Assembly: GCF_028283705.1 (NCBI RefSeq)
Contig: NZ_JAPWKD010000017.1
Span: forward strand, 1 to 64,000
Direction: 5' to 3'
Source of the DNA: Pantoea sp.
GTDB lineage: Bacteria > Pseudomonadota > Gammaproteobacteria > Enterobacterales > Enterobacteriaceae
Length of the DNA stretch: 64,000 nt
Both the position numbers and the translations under genes were made by a program. Of this stretch, positions 52,735 to 61,575 are shown piece after piece. Position 1 is the stretch's first letter; the number at the start of each line of letters is the position of its first letter. The notes beneath the pieces were generated by a model that saw nothing but the letters and a program-made list of their open reading frames with translations, was not told the DNA's origin and searched no databases.

Positions 52735-53700
52735 ATGAAAGCAGTGCGTCTGCACGGTATCGAAGCGGTGACGGTAGAGCAGGCGACATTGCCTGATTTA
52801 CCCTCCGGCTGGGCCAGGGTTAAGGTGCATTCCGCCGGGATTTGCGGCTCTGATTTGCATAACTTCAAAACCGGTAAATGGTTTGCCAGCTTACCGGTGA
52901 CACCGGGTCATGAACTGTTTGGCGTGATCAGCGACATCAACGGTGAGGCAGACCCCTTACGGGTGGGGATGCGCGTAGTAGCGGACTCCCGCGTCTGGTG
53001 TGGCGAATGCGCATTCTGCCTGGCAGGGGAAAATAACCTTTGTGAGTCGTTAGGTTTTGTCGGTGAAGTGTTCGATGGTGGTTTCGCTGAGGAAGCTATC
53101 CTGCCCTTACAAAGCCTGCTGGCGGTGCCGGATGATGTGCCAGACGATATCGCCGTGCTGTGCGAACCTTTGGGTGTCGCCCTGCGGGTGGTTAACCAAC
53201 TGAAGCCGGCGGAAGGGGACCGCGTATGCGTCGCCGGGGGCGGCACCATCGGGGGACTGACGGCACTGCTGCTCAGTCGGTTGAGAAAATGTCGGGTACA
53301 GCTGCTGGAACCAAATCCGCAGCGCTATCAGTTGATTTCCTCCGTGGTGACACTCGACCCGCCAGGCGCATATGCGCTGGCGGTTGAAGCCTCTGGTCAT
53401 CCTGCGGCGCTTAATGCGCTGATTGGTGGCATCCGCTCCGGGGGACGCATTGCGCTGGTGGGTATCTTTCATCATACCGATGGCGTGGATCTCAACGCGC
53501 TGGTTGAACGCGAAATCTCACTGACCGGCTGTAGCGTTTTTCGCGATGAACAGCACGAAGCATTGCAGGTTATGGCGGCACTGGCTGAGGATCTGCGCAA
53601 GCTTGTCGCCCCGCCGATTTCACTTGATGAGGTCCCTGATACCTATCTTTCGCTGCTCGCGGGAAAATCTGACTATCTCAAAACGGTGATCAAGCTATGA
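52735..53700 (+). CDS. zinc-dependent alcohol dehydrogenase (MDR family)
   Basis: 321 residues. Catalytic-zinc ligands are Cys in AGICGSD and the GHE motif; the structural-zinc set CGECAFCLAGENNLC has all four cysteines. The nucleotide-binding VCVAGGGTIGG follows. Related to polyol/threonine dehydrogenases and slightly short. Third enzyme of the operon; overlaps the next gene by 4 bases. Confidence 0.9.
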   Translation: MKAVRLHGIEAVTVEQATLPDLPSGWARVKVHSAGICGSDLHNFKTGKWFASLPVTPGHELFGVISDINGEADPLRVGMRVVADSRVWCGECAFCLAGENNLCESLGFVGEVFDGGFAEEAILPLQSLLAVPDDVPDDIAVLCEPLGVALRVVNQLKPAEGDRVCVAGGGTIGGLTALLLSRLRKCRVQLLEPNPQRYQLISSVVTLDPPGAYALAVEASGHPAALNALIGGIRSGGRIALVGIFHHTDGVDLNALVEREISLTGCSVFRDEQHEALQVMAALAEDLRKLVAPPISLDEVPDTYLSLLAGKSDYLKTVIKL

Positions 53701-54458
53701 ATGTGTTATCCACCTTTTCTCTTGCGGGAAAACGCGCGCTGGTGACCGGAGCAACGCGCGGTATCGGTTTTGCGCTTGCCAAAGCTCTGCTGCAAGCCGG
53801 GGCCAGTGTGATCATTACCGGACGCCAGCAGAGCACTCTGACTCAGGCGGTGAGTTTATTGCACGAGGAAAGTGACAACGTCACCGGATTATTGCTGGAT
53901 GTCACCCAAACGCCGCCGATTGCGCAGGCGATCGCCTCTATCGGCAATATCGATATCCTGGTCAACAACGCCGGTACCGAGCAGGTTTGTCCATCGCTTG
54001 AAGCCGATGAAGCGCTGTGGGATACCATTGTCGGCACCAACCTGAAAGGGGCGTTTTTCTGCGCTCAGGCGGCGGCAAAAGGGATGGCTGCATCCGGTAG
54101 CGGTGGGGTGATTATCAATCTTTGCTCGTTAACCAGCTGTGTGGGCGTACCGGGCGCGGCTGCCTATGGCAGCTCCAAATCCGGACTGGTGGGATTGACC
54201 CGTACCCTCAGTACCGAGTGGGCAGGGCATAACATCCGCGTGAACGGCATCGGACCCGGCTATTTCGAAACCGATATGACGCAGGTGTTTTATCAGGATG
54301 AACAATGGCGTAACGCCATGCAGCAAAAAATCCCCCTCGGACGCTTCGGGGAACTGGATGACCTCGCCGGTAGCGTGGTGTTCCTTAGTTCCGATGCCGC
54401 TCGCTACATTACCGGGCAGATTCTGTACGTTGATGGCGGGTATCTTGCGGCGATTTAA
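53697..54458 (+). CDS. short-chain dehydrogenase/reductase
   Basis: 253 residues, classical SDR: TGATRGIG cofactor motif, NNAG, catalytic Ser (LCSLTSC), YGSSK (Tyr and Lys), and PGYFETDM. Gluconate-5-dehydrogenase-like overall. Paired with the zinc dehydrogenase it could invert or oxidise a secondary alcohol, as HpsO and HpsP do with their substrate. Last gene of the operon. Confidence 0.92.
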   Translation: MNVLSTFSLAGKRALVTGATRGIGFALAKALLQAGASVIITGRQQSTLTQAVSLLHEESDNVTGLLLDVTQTPPIAQAIASIGNIDILVNNAGTEQVCPSLEADEALWDTIVGTNLKGAFFCAQAAAKGMAASGSGGVIINLCSLTSCVGVPGAAAYGSSKSGLVGLTRTLSTEWAGHNIRVNGIGPGYFETDMTQVFYQDEQWRNAMQQKIPLGRFGELDDLAGSVVFLSSDAARYITGQILYVDGGYLAAI

Positions 54459-54551
54459 CGGGAGAGCGTGCAAAGGGCATAAGGATGTTATTATTCAGGC
54501 CAGACGTTGCAGGTAGCAACGGACACAGACCTTAATCCCTGGGGATGACTT

Positions 54552-54797
54552 ATGAACCACGAAGTACCGCTGAAATTTTATGACATCGTAGAAGAGTATG
54601 CGACGGAAACAGCCAAGCCGGTAAGCGAGTCCGAACATGATGCGCTGGCGCGCTATTTTCAGCTGCTGATCACCCGTTTAACCAATAACGAAGAAATCAG
54701 TGAAGATGCCCAGCGAGAGATGGCCAGCGAAGCGGGTATCGATCCGCTGCGTATTGATGACATCGCAGAGTTTCTCAATCAATGGGGCAATGAATAA
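54552..54797 (+). CDS. ymjA: YmjA, DUF2543 family protein
   Basis: 81 residues, almost colinear with E. coli Ymj[52 protein letters not shown] and the identical end [11 protein letters not shown]. Small acidic cytoplasmic protein, function unknown. Confidence 0.92.
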   Translation: MNHEVPLKFYDIVEEYATETAKPVSESEHDALARYFQLLITRLTNNEEISEDAQREMASEAGIDPLRIDDIAEFLNQWGNE

Positions 54798-54819
54798 TTC
54801 CCTCTGTTGAAACTGTCAT

Positions 54820-54850
54820 GTCCGCTTCTGGCTAACGACCCTAAGCGGAC
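54820..54850. repeat. inverted repeat after ymjA
   Basis: GTCCGCTT (54820-54827) pairs with AAGCGGAC (54843-54850), 15-base loop. I recall similar GTCCGCTT palindromes between enterobacterial genes. No T run follows. Confidence 0.5.
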
Positions 54851-54996
54851 GTTGCGCCTGGGCAGACGCAATAGATAGAAATTGCCTTGCAAAAAATAAC
54901 AACTGGAAATGAACTTCTGTTTTAACTCTGTGCCGGGAAATGTGATTTTAACTCGTGTTGCCTCAAATAAATATACGCACTCAGCTAAGGTAAAAA

Positions 54997-55995
54997 ATGG
55001 AAAAACCATTTTTTCGCAAACATGCTCTCGAATCTTCCGGTGATGAGTGTTCTGCAACCGTGTCGCCCGCCGTGGTTTTTTTTCGACGAAATCTGTTCTC
55101 TGTGGTTATAGGCACCGTAAGCTTCATTTATTTTATCGACAGCCATCAGCCTGATTTATTTAAAGCAACGGCAAAACCGCTGCCTCAGATCCAGCAAATT
55201 ACCGTCAGCGCTTCAGCAGACGGCACTGTCGAGCAGATCCCTGTCACCCTGGGTGAGCATGTCACATTAAAAACACCCCTCGTGCTGTTCTCAAACGAAA
55301 ACAGACAGGCACTGGAAGGGACTCGACTGGTCAGCGAGCAATTAAAACTAGAGCAGAGTAGCCTGTTGCAGGACATTCAACATACCCAACAGCTTGCCCT
55401 TCAGCAGGCCAGCGACAACCGCTTCCAGCAAGAAATGCTTAACGGGCAACTGGAACAACTTTCAGAACAAAGCAAAATTGAGTCATTGCAAATCAGCATG
55501 GCGCAGAATCTGGTGAACAAATGGCGACCTTTGCTGGCAAAGGGATACGTTTCTACACTGCAGTTTGCCCAGGAACAGTCGATTGTATGGGGCTATGAGA
55601 GTCAGTACCGATCTTTACTGCAACAGCAGTATGGCACCCGGCAGCAGTTAAACGTATTGAATGATCAACAGCTCCAGTTACCGCTGACGACTTCCGTTAA
55701 AATTAATGTACTGCGGCGGCAGCTGGCGCAGGTGGATGAGAACCTTGAGCAAAATGAAAACATGCCACAGCGGGTGGTTTATACACTCTCTGCCGGTACG
55801 GTAAAATCCGTTTTTGCTAAAGCGGGTGATGCGATAACGACCGGGCAACCATTGCTGACAATCGAGCCGGATAATGTCACCGGCCAGATAACGCAGAGAA
55901 ATAGCGACGTTGTGCTTCAGTATCAGAAAATAAACGACCAGCCAGGCAATACCTCAAACATTCTTCATCACAACGTGTCAGCGCATAAAGTGTAA
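54997..55995 (+). CDS. orphan HlyD/CvaA-like secretion adaptor, short
   Basis: 332 residues. One N-terminal membrane helix (about 29-48), a lipoyl half-motif SADGTVEQIPVTLGEHVTLKTPL, a long coiled-coil hairpin (about 110-245) and the second lipoyl half LSAGTVKSVFAKAGDAITTGQPLLTIEP. This matches adaptors that work with peptidase-containing ABC exporters for bacteriocins and RTX toxins. It then ends within about 40 residues, where CvaA-type proteins have a beta-barrel of about 100 residues, so the C-terminal domain is missing. No exporter ATPase or outer-membrane partner lies nearby. Remnant or a free-standing adaptor. Confidence 0.75.
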   Translation: MEKPFFRKHALESSGDECSATVSPAVVFFRRNLFSVVIGTVSFIYFIDSHQPDLFKATAKPLPQIQQITVSASADGTVEQIPVTLGEHVTLKTPLVLFSNENRQALEGTRLVSEQLKLEQSSLLQDIQHTQQLALQQASDNRFQQEMLNGQLEQLSEQSKIESLQISMAQNLVNKWRPLLAKGYVSTLQFAQEQSIVWGYESQYRSLLQQQYGTRQQLNVLNDQQLQLPLTTSVKINVLRRQLAQVDENLEQNENMPQRVVYTLSAGTVKSVFAKAGDAITTGQPLLTIEPDNVTGQITQRNSDVVLQYQKINDQPGNTSNILHHNVSAHKV

Positions 55996-56278
55996 TGTTG
56001 CATCCGGCCTGAAACTGCCGAACATACAGCCATCTGGGTGTTTAAGTGGTTAAAATAAAAAAATAAACATTGCTATATTCATTTTGCTATGTCTTAATGA
56101 CGCCATCGGTTTGGAATACAGACCTTATGAAAGCAGTTTTAGTAAAGCAGTCCTCAGTTCAAGTGTTATCCAAAGATACCCTTCTTCATGAGCCTCCTCC
56201 TAAGTGCCAAATAAGTAACTCTCTCATTGCAGGCCATTACTGCCGCTTTTCGTGGCTCATAAAATTAAGGAAGTATCT
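55996..56278. other. long leader of the cold-shock gene
   Basis: 283-base gap. AT-rich up to about 56100, then a sequence that would form the long 5' leader usual for cspA-type mRNAs. A frame of 74 codons (56070-56294) runs through it and overlaps the csp gene; I do not trust it as a gene. Cold-box or thermosensor folding cannot be judged by eye. Confidence 0.4.
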
Positions 56279-56491
56279 ATGTCTAATAAAATGACTGGTT
56301 TAGTAAAATGGTTTAACTCAGATAAAGGTTTTGGCTTTATCACTCCTGACGATGGTAGCAAAGATGTATTTGTACATTTCTCTGCTATCCAGAGTGACAG
56401 CTACAAAACACTTGATGAAGGTCAGAAAGTTTCCTTCACCATCGAAAGTGGCGCTAAAGGCCCTGCGGCCGGAAACGTCACCGCGCTGTAA
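56279..56491 (+). CDS. CspA-family cold-shock protein
   Basis: 70 residues: [33 protein letters not shown], with RNP1 (KGFGFI) and RNP2 (VFVHF) RNA-binding motifs. RNA chaperone. AAGGAA precedes the ATG at 56279, which I prefer to the in-frame ATG at 56252. Which Csp paralogue it is cannot be told from sequence alone. Confidence 0.95.
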   Translation: MSNKMTGLVKWFNSDKGFGFITPDDGSKDVFVHFSAIQSDSYKTLDEGQKVSFTIESGAKGPAAGNVTAL

Positions 56492-56571
56492 GCCGCGCTA
56501 ATTATCAGTGATGCTTACAACAGCGATGAAGGCAATAGTCTGAGCAGCTAAGCTCTTCTGATAGTAAAATG

Positions 56572-56595
56572 AACCCGCCTGGTGCGGGTTTTTTA
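56572..56595 (+). terminator. rho-independent terminator after csp
   Basis: AACCCGC (56572-56578) and GCGGGTT (56584-56590) flanking CTGGT, followed by TTTTA. Confidence 0.93.
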
Positions 56596-56835
56596 TTACA
56601 TAAATTTCAGACAGCTGCCCGGTTTTCCTGTCTGGATGCGGGGCGCTGAAGCGCTCTGACCCTCTGGTCAGGGATAGTGCTGTTGAGTCAGCCCCGGGTC
56701 TGAAGCTGTAGGCCTCTTACTCGCACAGTAGAAATTTATCGTCCAGACTTACCCCAAAGACATGGTTTGTGCAGGCATTGTGCTTTACACTGCGCGCTGC
56801 AAAAACTGAGTAGATAAACAATTAAGTAGGCGGTA
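56596..56835. other. intergenic region, nothing assignable
   Basis: 240 bases between the csp terminator and the next gene. It includes the promoter for the cold-shock-domain protein presumably; no clear motif or RNA gene seen. Confidence 0.4.
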
Positions 56836-57321
56836 ATGGCGATGAAAGGCACGATCACAACCTGGTTTCAGGATAAAGGTTTTGGATTTATCAAAGATGA
56901 AAACGGTGACAACCGTTACTTTCATGTGATTAAGGTCGCCAACCCTGATTTGATTAAGAAAAATGCAGCGGTGACTTTTGAACCCACCACCAATAACAAG
57001 GGCTTGTCAGCCTATGCGGTGAAAGTCGTACCGGAAAGCAAATATATTTTTATTGCCGGTGAGCGCATTAAGCTCACGTCGATCAAGTCTTACCTGGTTT
57101 ACAGCGAAGAAGTGCCTGCCGATACCCGCATCGATAAGGAAAATGCGTTGTTGTCTGTGGGGATTCTGATGAAAAGTATCAGACCGAAATCAGCTGCTGA
57201 ACCCGCTGAAATGCGCTCACAGAAAAAACTGGCGATCACCACTTTCCAGGGAACAACGTTAATTTTTTCGGAAGATGAGATTGACGTGGAAGCTACGGTA
57301 AAAATGCTCAAGCTGAAATAA
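56836..57321 (+). CDS. cold-shock-domain protein with unknown C-terminal domain
   Basis: 161 residues. The first 65 carry a divergent cold-shock domain: GTITTWFQDKGFGFIKDENGDNRYFHV, where RNP1 is intact and RNP2 is RYFHV. The remaining ~95 residues form an unrelated alpha/beta region (PESKYIFIAGERIKLTSIKSYLV...EDEIDVEATVKMLKLK) that I do not recognise. Start ATG 56836 or 56842. Located just downstream of an ordinary csp gene. Confidence 0.82.
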   Translation: MAMKGTITTWFQDKGFGFIKDENGDNRYFHVIKVANPDLIKKNAAVTFEPTTNNKGLSAYAVKVVPESKYIFIAGERIKLTSIKSYLVYSEEVPADTRIDKENALLSVGILMKSIRPKSAAEPAEMRSQKKLAITTFQGTTLIFSEDEIDVEATVKMLKLK

Positions 57322-57444
57322 TTCTTCCCGCCCCTGTGCCGGGATCCTGCGTTATTAATCCGCGTGATTTCGGCCTTAATATGTCGCTATATCATTATTA
57401 TCGTCATCGTTTGCCCCTCATTGGGTTGTTTCATCCGGCGACCA

Positions 57445-57948
57445 TCACCACGCCTCGCTTGCCATGTAACCAATGCGGTAATTTTCCCTGGCCATGTGCG
57501 GTGCATCGCCAAAATCGGCCTGCAATAGCTGCCAGCGGCTGATATCCCAGGCGCTAAGATGTCCGTCGAGAGGCAATAAAGAAAGGTCGCTGTGTGCGGG
57601 AATGTTCTGTTTGGTTATTGATAGCCAGCTGGCGCTTCTTATCTCATCAATACAGGGGAGATGTAGCGCCAGCCAGGTCTCAATCTGTGGCCAGCCAAAA
57701 TCCTGCGTCAGCTTTTTAAAGGCAGGACTCTGTAAAAACATTGTCATCGCGTTGGCATTCTTCCAGACATAGAGCGGGGCATAGCGGTTTTCATTACTAT
57801 ATCCTTCACCGCATTTGGCAACCAGCCAGGCTTTAAACAACAAACCTGACAAGCCGTTTAACTTTGCCCCATTCTCCTCAATGCGCTTCTCAATGATGGT
57901 CATGTCGTAATTAGCGGGCAAGGTAAAACGATATTGCATCACAATCAT
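57445..57948 (-). CDS. DUF4865 family protein
   Basis: 167 residues starting MIVMQYRFTLPANYDMTIIEKRI, with YAPLYVWKNANAMTMFLQSPAFKKLTQDFGWP, typical of DUF4865. These look like stress-response antibiotic-monooxygenase-fold proteins. Overlaps the tautomerase gene by 4 bases. Third gene of a cluster behind a LysR regulator. Confidence 0.82.
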   Translation of the reverse strand: MIVMQYRFTLPANYDMTIIEKRIEENGAKLNGLSGLLFKAWLVAKCGEGYSNENRYAPLYVWKNANAMTMFLQSPAFKKLTQDFGWPQIETWLALHLPCIDEIRSASWLSITKQNIPAHSDLSLLPLDGHLSAWDISRWQLLQADFGDAPHMARENYRIGYMASEAW

Positions 57949-58334
57949 AATCCCTCCTCAGAGAGTAATCGCCCATTACTGAAACTCCATTCATCGGCGG
58001 TATTAAATTGAATAATCACCATCACGTCATCCGGGCTAATATCCAGCGCCGTGTTGAGTTGATCGCATAATGTGCGACAGAGATTCTTCTTCTGCTCGAA
58101 AGAGCGGGGCCTGCCTGCGGTGATATGGAACTGAATAAAATTGTCGCTGCGACCGGTGCTTTTATAGTGATGGTCAAACACACGCAGACCGGCAGCTGGC
58201 GTTTCGAAAACCTGAAAGCGATCGTGGGGAGGGACGGCAAATTCCTTCTCAAGGCTTTGTTGCAGAATGTCGGAAATTTGCACAATTTGCTCGTCGCTAA
58301 AACCCGGACGCAGAGTGATACGGGTGAAAGGCAT
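57945..58334 (-). CDS. tautomerase-family protein
   Basis: 129 residues. It starts MPFTRITLRPG, with Pro2 as the general-base residue of the 4-oxalocrotonate tautomerase superfamily, and has the longer two-repeat form (FIQFHITAGRPRSFEQKKNL). Overlaps the decarboxylase gene by one base (TGATG-type junction). Confidence 0.88.
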   Translation of the reverse strand: MPFTRITLRPGFSDEQIVQISDILQQSLEKEFAVPPHDRFQVFETPAAGLRVFDHHYKSTGRSDNFIQFHITAGRPRSFEQKKNLCRTLCDQLNTALDISPDDVMVIIQFNTADEWSFSNGRLLSEEGL

Positions 58335-58642
58335 CAGTGTTTATCCTCTTCCAGGCATTCGAGGGCGGAAACTGCCGCAGGCCAGCCCGCGTAAAATGCC
58401 AGGTGCGTGAAAGTTTCAACAAGCTCTTCACGGTTCAGGCCATTTTGTTGCGCGAAGCGGATATGCCATGGCAACTGCTGGATACGGCCAAGAGCCGTCA
58501 GGGCTGCAAGCGTAATTAAGCTACGTTCGCGCGGGGAAAGGATTTCACGTTGCCAGATATCATTGAAAAGTAAATCCTGACTCAGTTCGGCCAACTTCGG
58601 CGCAACACGGGCCAGGGTTTCGCGATCAAGGGACTTCGTCAT
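58334..58642 (-). CDS. carboxymuconolactone-decarboxylase-family protein
   Basis: 102 residues, AhpD-like fold: NDIWQREILSPRERSLITLAALTALGR, LPWHIRFAQQNGLNREELVETFTHLAFYAGWPAA. There is no CxxC pair, so it is of the gamma-CMD rather than the peroxidase type. First gene of the operon divergent from a LysR regulator. Confidence 0.9.
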   Translation of the reverse strand: MTKSLDRETLARVAPKLAELSQDLLFNDIWQREILSPRERSLITLAALTALGRIQQLPWHIRFAQQNGLNREELVETFTHLAFYAGWPAAVSALECLEEDKH

Positions 58643-58736
58643 AGTTGTTACTCCGTATTGACAGTGAAGTCATTCTGGCGTGATATTTTGATCCTGAAAA
58701 TTGAATTAATTAAGACTTACTATCCCGAATTTCAGG

Positions 58737-59636
58737 ATGATGATGACTAAACTTCCTTTGACGCTCGACCTGGATGCACTGCGCAGTTTCGTGACCGGCA
58801 TCGAGTGCGGCAGCTTTGCGCAGGCGGCACATCGCCTCTGCCGTTCAACATCGGCTGTAAGCGCACAGCTAAAAAAACTGGAACAGCAGTGCGGTGCCGA
58901 TCTGGTAGCCAGAAATGGCCGCCATCTGGCGTTGACCCATAATGGCGAGATCATTATGGGGTATGCCCGTCGGTTGTTAGCGCTAAATGATGAAGCGCTG
59001 CTAGCCCTGAATGGCAAGCTGATGCAGGGTGAAATACGTATTGGTATGCAGGAAGATTTTGGCGAGTCGCTTATGCCGGACATCCTTGGTGAGTTCAAAC
59101 GCCACCATCCGGGGATGCGTATTATTGCCCGCGTCGATCGCAACCGGGGATTGCTGAATGCGATCAATGATAACGCGCTGGATATGGCGCTGTTATGGCA
59201 ACCGGAGAATGCGCAGCGTGGAGGCAAATTGATCGGTCAGTGCCCGCTGGAGTGGATAACGCACCCAAAACTGGATATCAGTACGCTGCTGGCGCAGGGT
59301 ATGCCATTACCGCTGGTGATGCTTGAAAGCCCGTGCCTGATGCGTTCCCGTGCCATCGAATGTCTGGACCGGGCGAACATCGCCTGGCAAGTGGTATTTG
59401 TCAGCCAAAGCCTGAGCGGCATTTGGGCGGCGTTGCAGGCAGGGCTGGGTATCACCGTGCGAACATGTATCGGAATGCCCGGTAACTTGCTCGTTGCCGG
59501 GAGTATTTTGCCCTCACCGGGGAATCTTGGTATTACGCTGGAGCAGGGGCTGGGAAATGAAGCCATTCATGGAGCGCAGGTGATGCTGGGGCAACTCATG
59601 GAAGAAGCGCTGCTAAGTGCCATTACCGGACATTGA
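58737..59636 (+). CDS. LysR-family regulator
   Basis: 299 residues. LDLDALRSFVTGIECGSFAQAAHRLCRSTSAVSAQLKKLEQQCG is the DNA-binding winged helix; GEIRIGMQEDF begins the effector domain. Divergent from the decarboxylase/tautomerase/DUF4865 operon, its probable target. Overlapping ATGs at 58737-58745 leave the exact start open. Confidence 0.9.
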   Translation: MMMTKLPLTLDLDALRSFVTGIECGSFAQAAHRLCRSTSAVSAQLKKLEQQCGADLVARNGRHLALTHNGEIIMGYARRLLALNDEALLALNGKLMQGEIRIGMQEDFGESLMPDILGEFKRHHPGMRIIARVDRNRGLLNAINDNALDMALLWQPENAQRGGKLIGQCPLEWITHPKLDISTLLAQGMPLPLVMLESPCLMRSRAIECLDRANIAWQVVFVSQSLSGIWAALQAGLGITVRTCIGMPGNLLVAGSILPSPGNLGITLEQGLGNEAIHGAQVMLGQLMEEALLSAITGH

Positions 59637-59867
59637 TGACCTCAATATAAACACACCGACAGGACCTCATAACAACAGCGCAGAGTTTTGGGAAACATGT
59701 AAATAGGGTGGCCTCCCTTTTATAGCCTGGTAGTCGACGGTACTGAGAAACTGGATTAGTGCACCCAACAAACTGAAGCATCTACAGTCACAACACGTCC
59801 CAGCGCCAAATCCGCTGCCCTGACTGAAACAGTCATAGCCGCCGATTTTTTAATAACTTATTCAGAT

Positions 59868-61013
59868 TCAGTTCAGTCTGTTAACAATGACCCAGCGATT
59901 GCGTCCCTGCTGTTTAGCCTGATAAAGCGCCTCATCAGCACGGGCGATGATCTCTGCGGGCTGTCGGCTGCCTGAGTTTTGCGCGATCCCCATACTGACG
60001 GTGATCCTGTTACTGATCTCAGAAGCCACGTGCGGTAATGATGATTCTGCAATATTGCTGCGGATACGATCAGCCACCTGAATAGCCTCATCTATGGCGG
60101 CAGCCGGCAGCACAATCAGAAACTCTTCTCCGCCATAACGGGCAACGAAATCCTCTGGCGTTCGTACTGACGCCCTTATGATTTCAGCAACCGTAGATAA
60201 GCAGGTATCTCCGGACTGATGGCCGTAATGATCGTTGTAGCGTTTGAAATAATCGACATCGAGCATTATCAGCGCATAGGGCTGTTCATGAAGAGACGCT
60301 TTTTCAAGATAATTTTCCATCGCGCGTCTGTTTGCTGTCCCCGTCAGGGGATCCTGATGAGCGATGACGTCAAGATGAGCGACCAGCGTCTGGTTTTGCT
60401 GGTACCGAAACCAGGCCTCATTGAACCAGCGCAGCAGAATCTGGCGTCCATAGATGAGAATAGCCGTCAGAATAAGCCAGATCACCAGGAACCGAATGCT
60501 GAGCCCCTGATTCAGTGTGATGCTGGAAATTAGCGCCATGGTCCAAAGGGGGATCAAAAAAGTCAGCAAGGATGGCAAATGATAATAAAGCGCAGACAGT
60601 GCTGTGAGCATCAGAATAACAGTCAATGGCCAGGCGAAGGAAAGAGACCACCAGACAATTAAGTGATAGCCGCTATAGCTCCACATCAGGCTAATGAAAA
60701 AAAGCACTGTCAGTTTTAATGGAATATAGCCAGCAGGAAGCTTCAGTGTCACAAAGACGAGTGAAAGAGAGCCAAGGACAATGCCGAGCATGACCCCATC
60801 TATAATTGCGGCGATTTCGGTTGTAGCATGAATTGAAAGGTCAAAATTATCAAAAAGTACATTTCGAAAATAAATCATCAGGGCAAAACTGATATTCACA
60901 AAAATGAACCAGCTAATACTGTTCCCCATCGCATGGTTGACCATATCTCTGCGGCTTCGCCACGCTTTTAAGCTGACGGCGTTTTCGCGCCTCTCTCGCT
61001 TGTTTTGCTGCAT
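59868..61013 (-). CDS. membrane-bound diguanylate cyclase
   Basis: 381 residues. Six or seven predicted membrane helices in the first ~200 residues, then a GGDEF domain with DPLTGTANRRAM, DVDYFKRYNDHYGH and the active-site loop RYGGEEF. It makes c-di-GMP. The product-inhibition I-site (RxxD five residues before GGEEF) is changed: RTPED gives R-x-x-x-D, so feedback inhibition may be lost. Stands alone; sensor input unknown. Confidence 0.92.
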   Translation of the reverse strand: MQQNKRERRENAVSLKAWRSRRDMVNHAMGNSISWFIFVNISFALMIYFRNVLFDNFDLSIHATTEIAAIIDGVMLGIVLGSLSLVFVTLKLPAGYIPLKLTVLFFISLMWSYSGYHLIVWWSLSFAWPLTVILMLTALSALYYHLPSLLTFLIPLWTMALISSITLNQGLSIRFLVIWLILTAILIYGRQILLRWFNEAWFRYQQNQTLVAHLDVIAHQDPLTGTANRRAMENYLEKASLHEQPYALIMLDVDYFKRYNDHYGHQSGDTCLSTVAEIIRASVRTPEDFVARYGGEEFLIVLPAAAIDEAIQVADRIRSNIAESSLPHVASEISNRITVSMGIAQNSGSRQPAEIIARADEALYQAKQQGRNRWVIVNRLN

Positions 61014-61575
61014 GCCTTATTGCCTCGCCCTTGAGTCACTCCTGATATTGTAACCCTTAAACTGAGGCAGATAATGCCTGTGATGTTTTTTTATAAAAAA
61101 CAGATAGATAAAGAACGTATGATGATTCTAAAAATTATTTAATTGAAAGATTGGATAACATTAATTAATTCAAGTGGTTATAATAAAAATTATCGCCATT
61201 AGATAACCTGTCAGATTTTCACTACCGGTCCACTTCGTTCTTTGAGATCCCGTAAAATATTAGCTCCACCCTTGCCGATTCTTTCATGCCAGACCAGGTG
61301 CATCCAAACCCACTTAAAGGAAATTTCTTCGTTAACTGATTTTTTTGACATCATTTTGCTAACGCAAACTACACTAAAATCGCACCCCCTAAAAACACTG
61401 CATTCTCAAGAGGTTCCTGACCTCGTTAGTCTCGAGATCCATCACAGCGATTTTCTCCATACAAAGGAACTCTGCTGTAACACCTGTTCAAGTTACATCT
61501 GCAGGGCCTGACAAGACAGACACAAAATAACAGGCAGTAAGCGTTATACCTTCAAATACGTTCAAGGAAACTATT
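61014..61575. other. 562-base intergenic region
   Basis: AT-rich region between divergent genes. A TTGACA at 61345-61350 with TACACT at 61370-61375 (19-base spacer, long) is a weak promoter candidate for the DUF1254 genes. No hairpin terminator, RNA gene or repeat that I can support. Confidence 0.4.

Noticed and set aside
56070..56294. 74-codon frame before the cold-shock gene
   Set aside because: It overlaps the csp start and lies in the expected long csp leader; no ribosome-binding site or similarity that I recognise.
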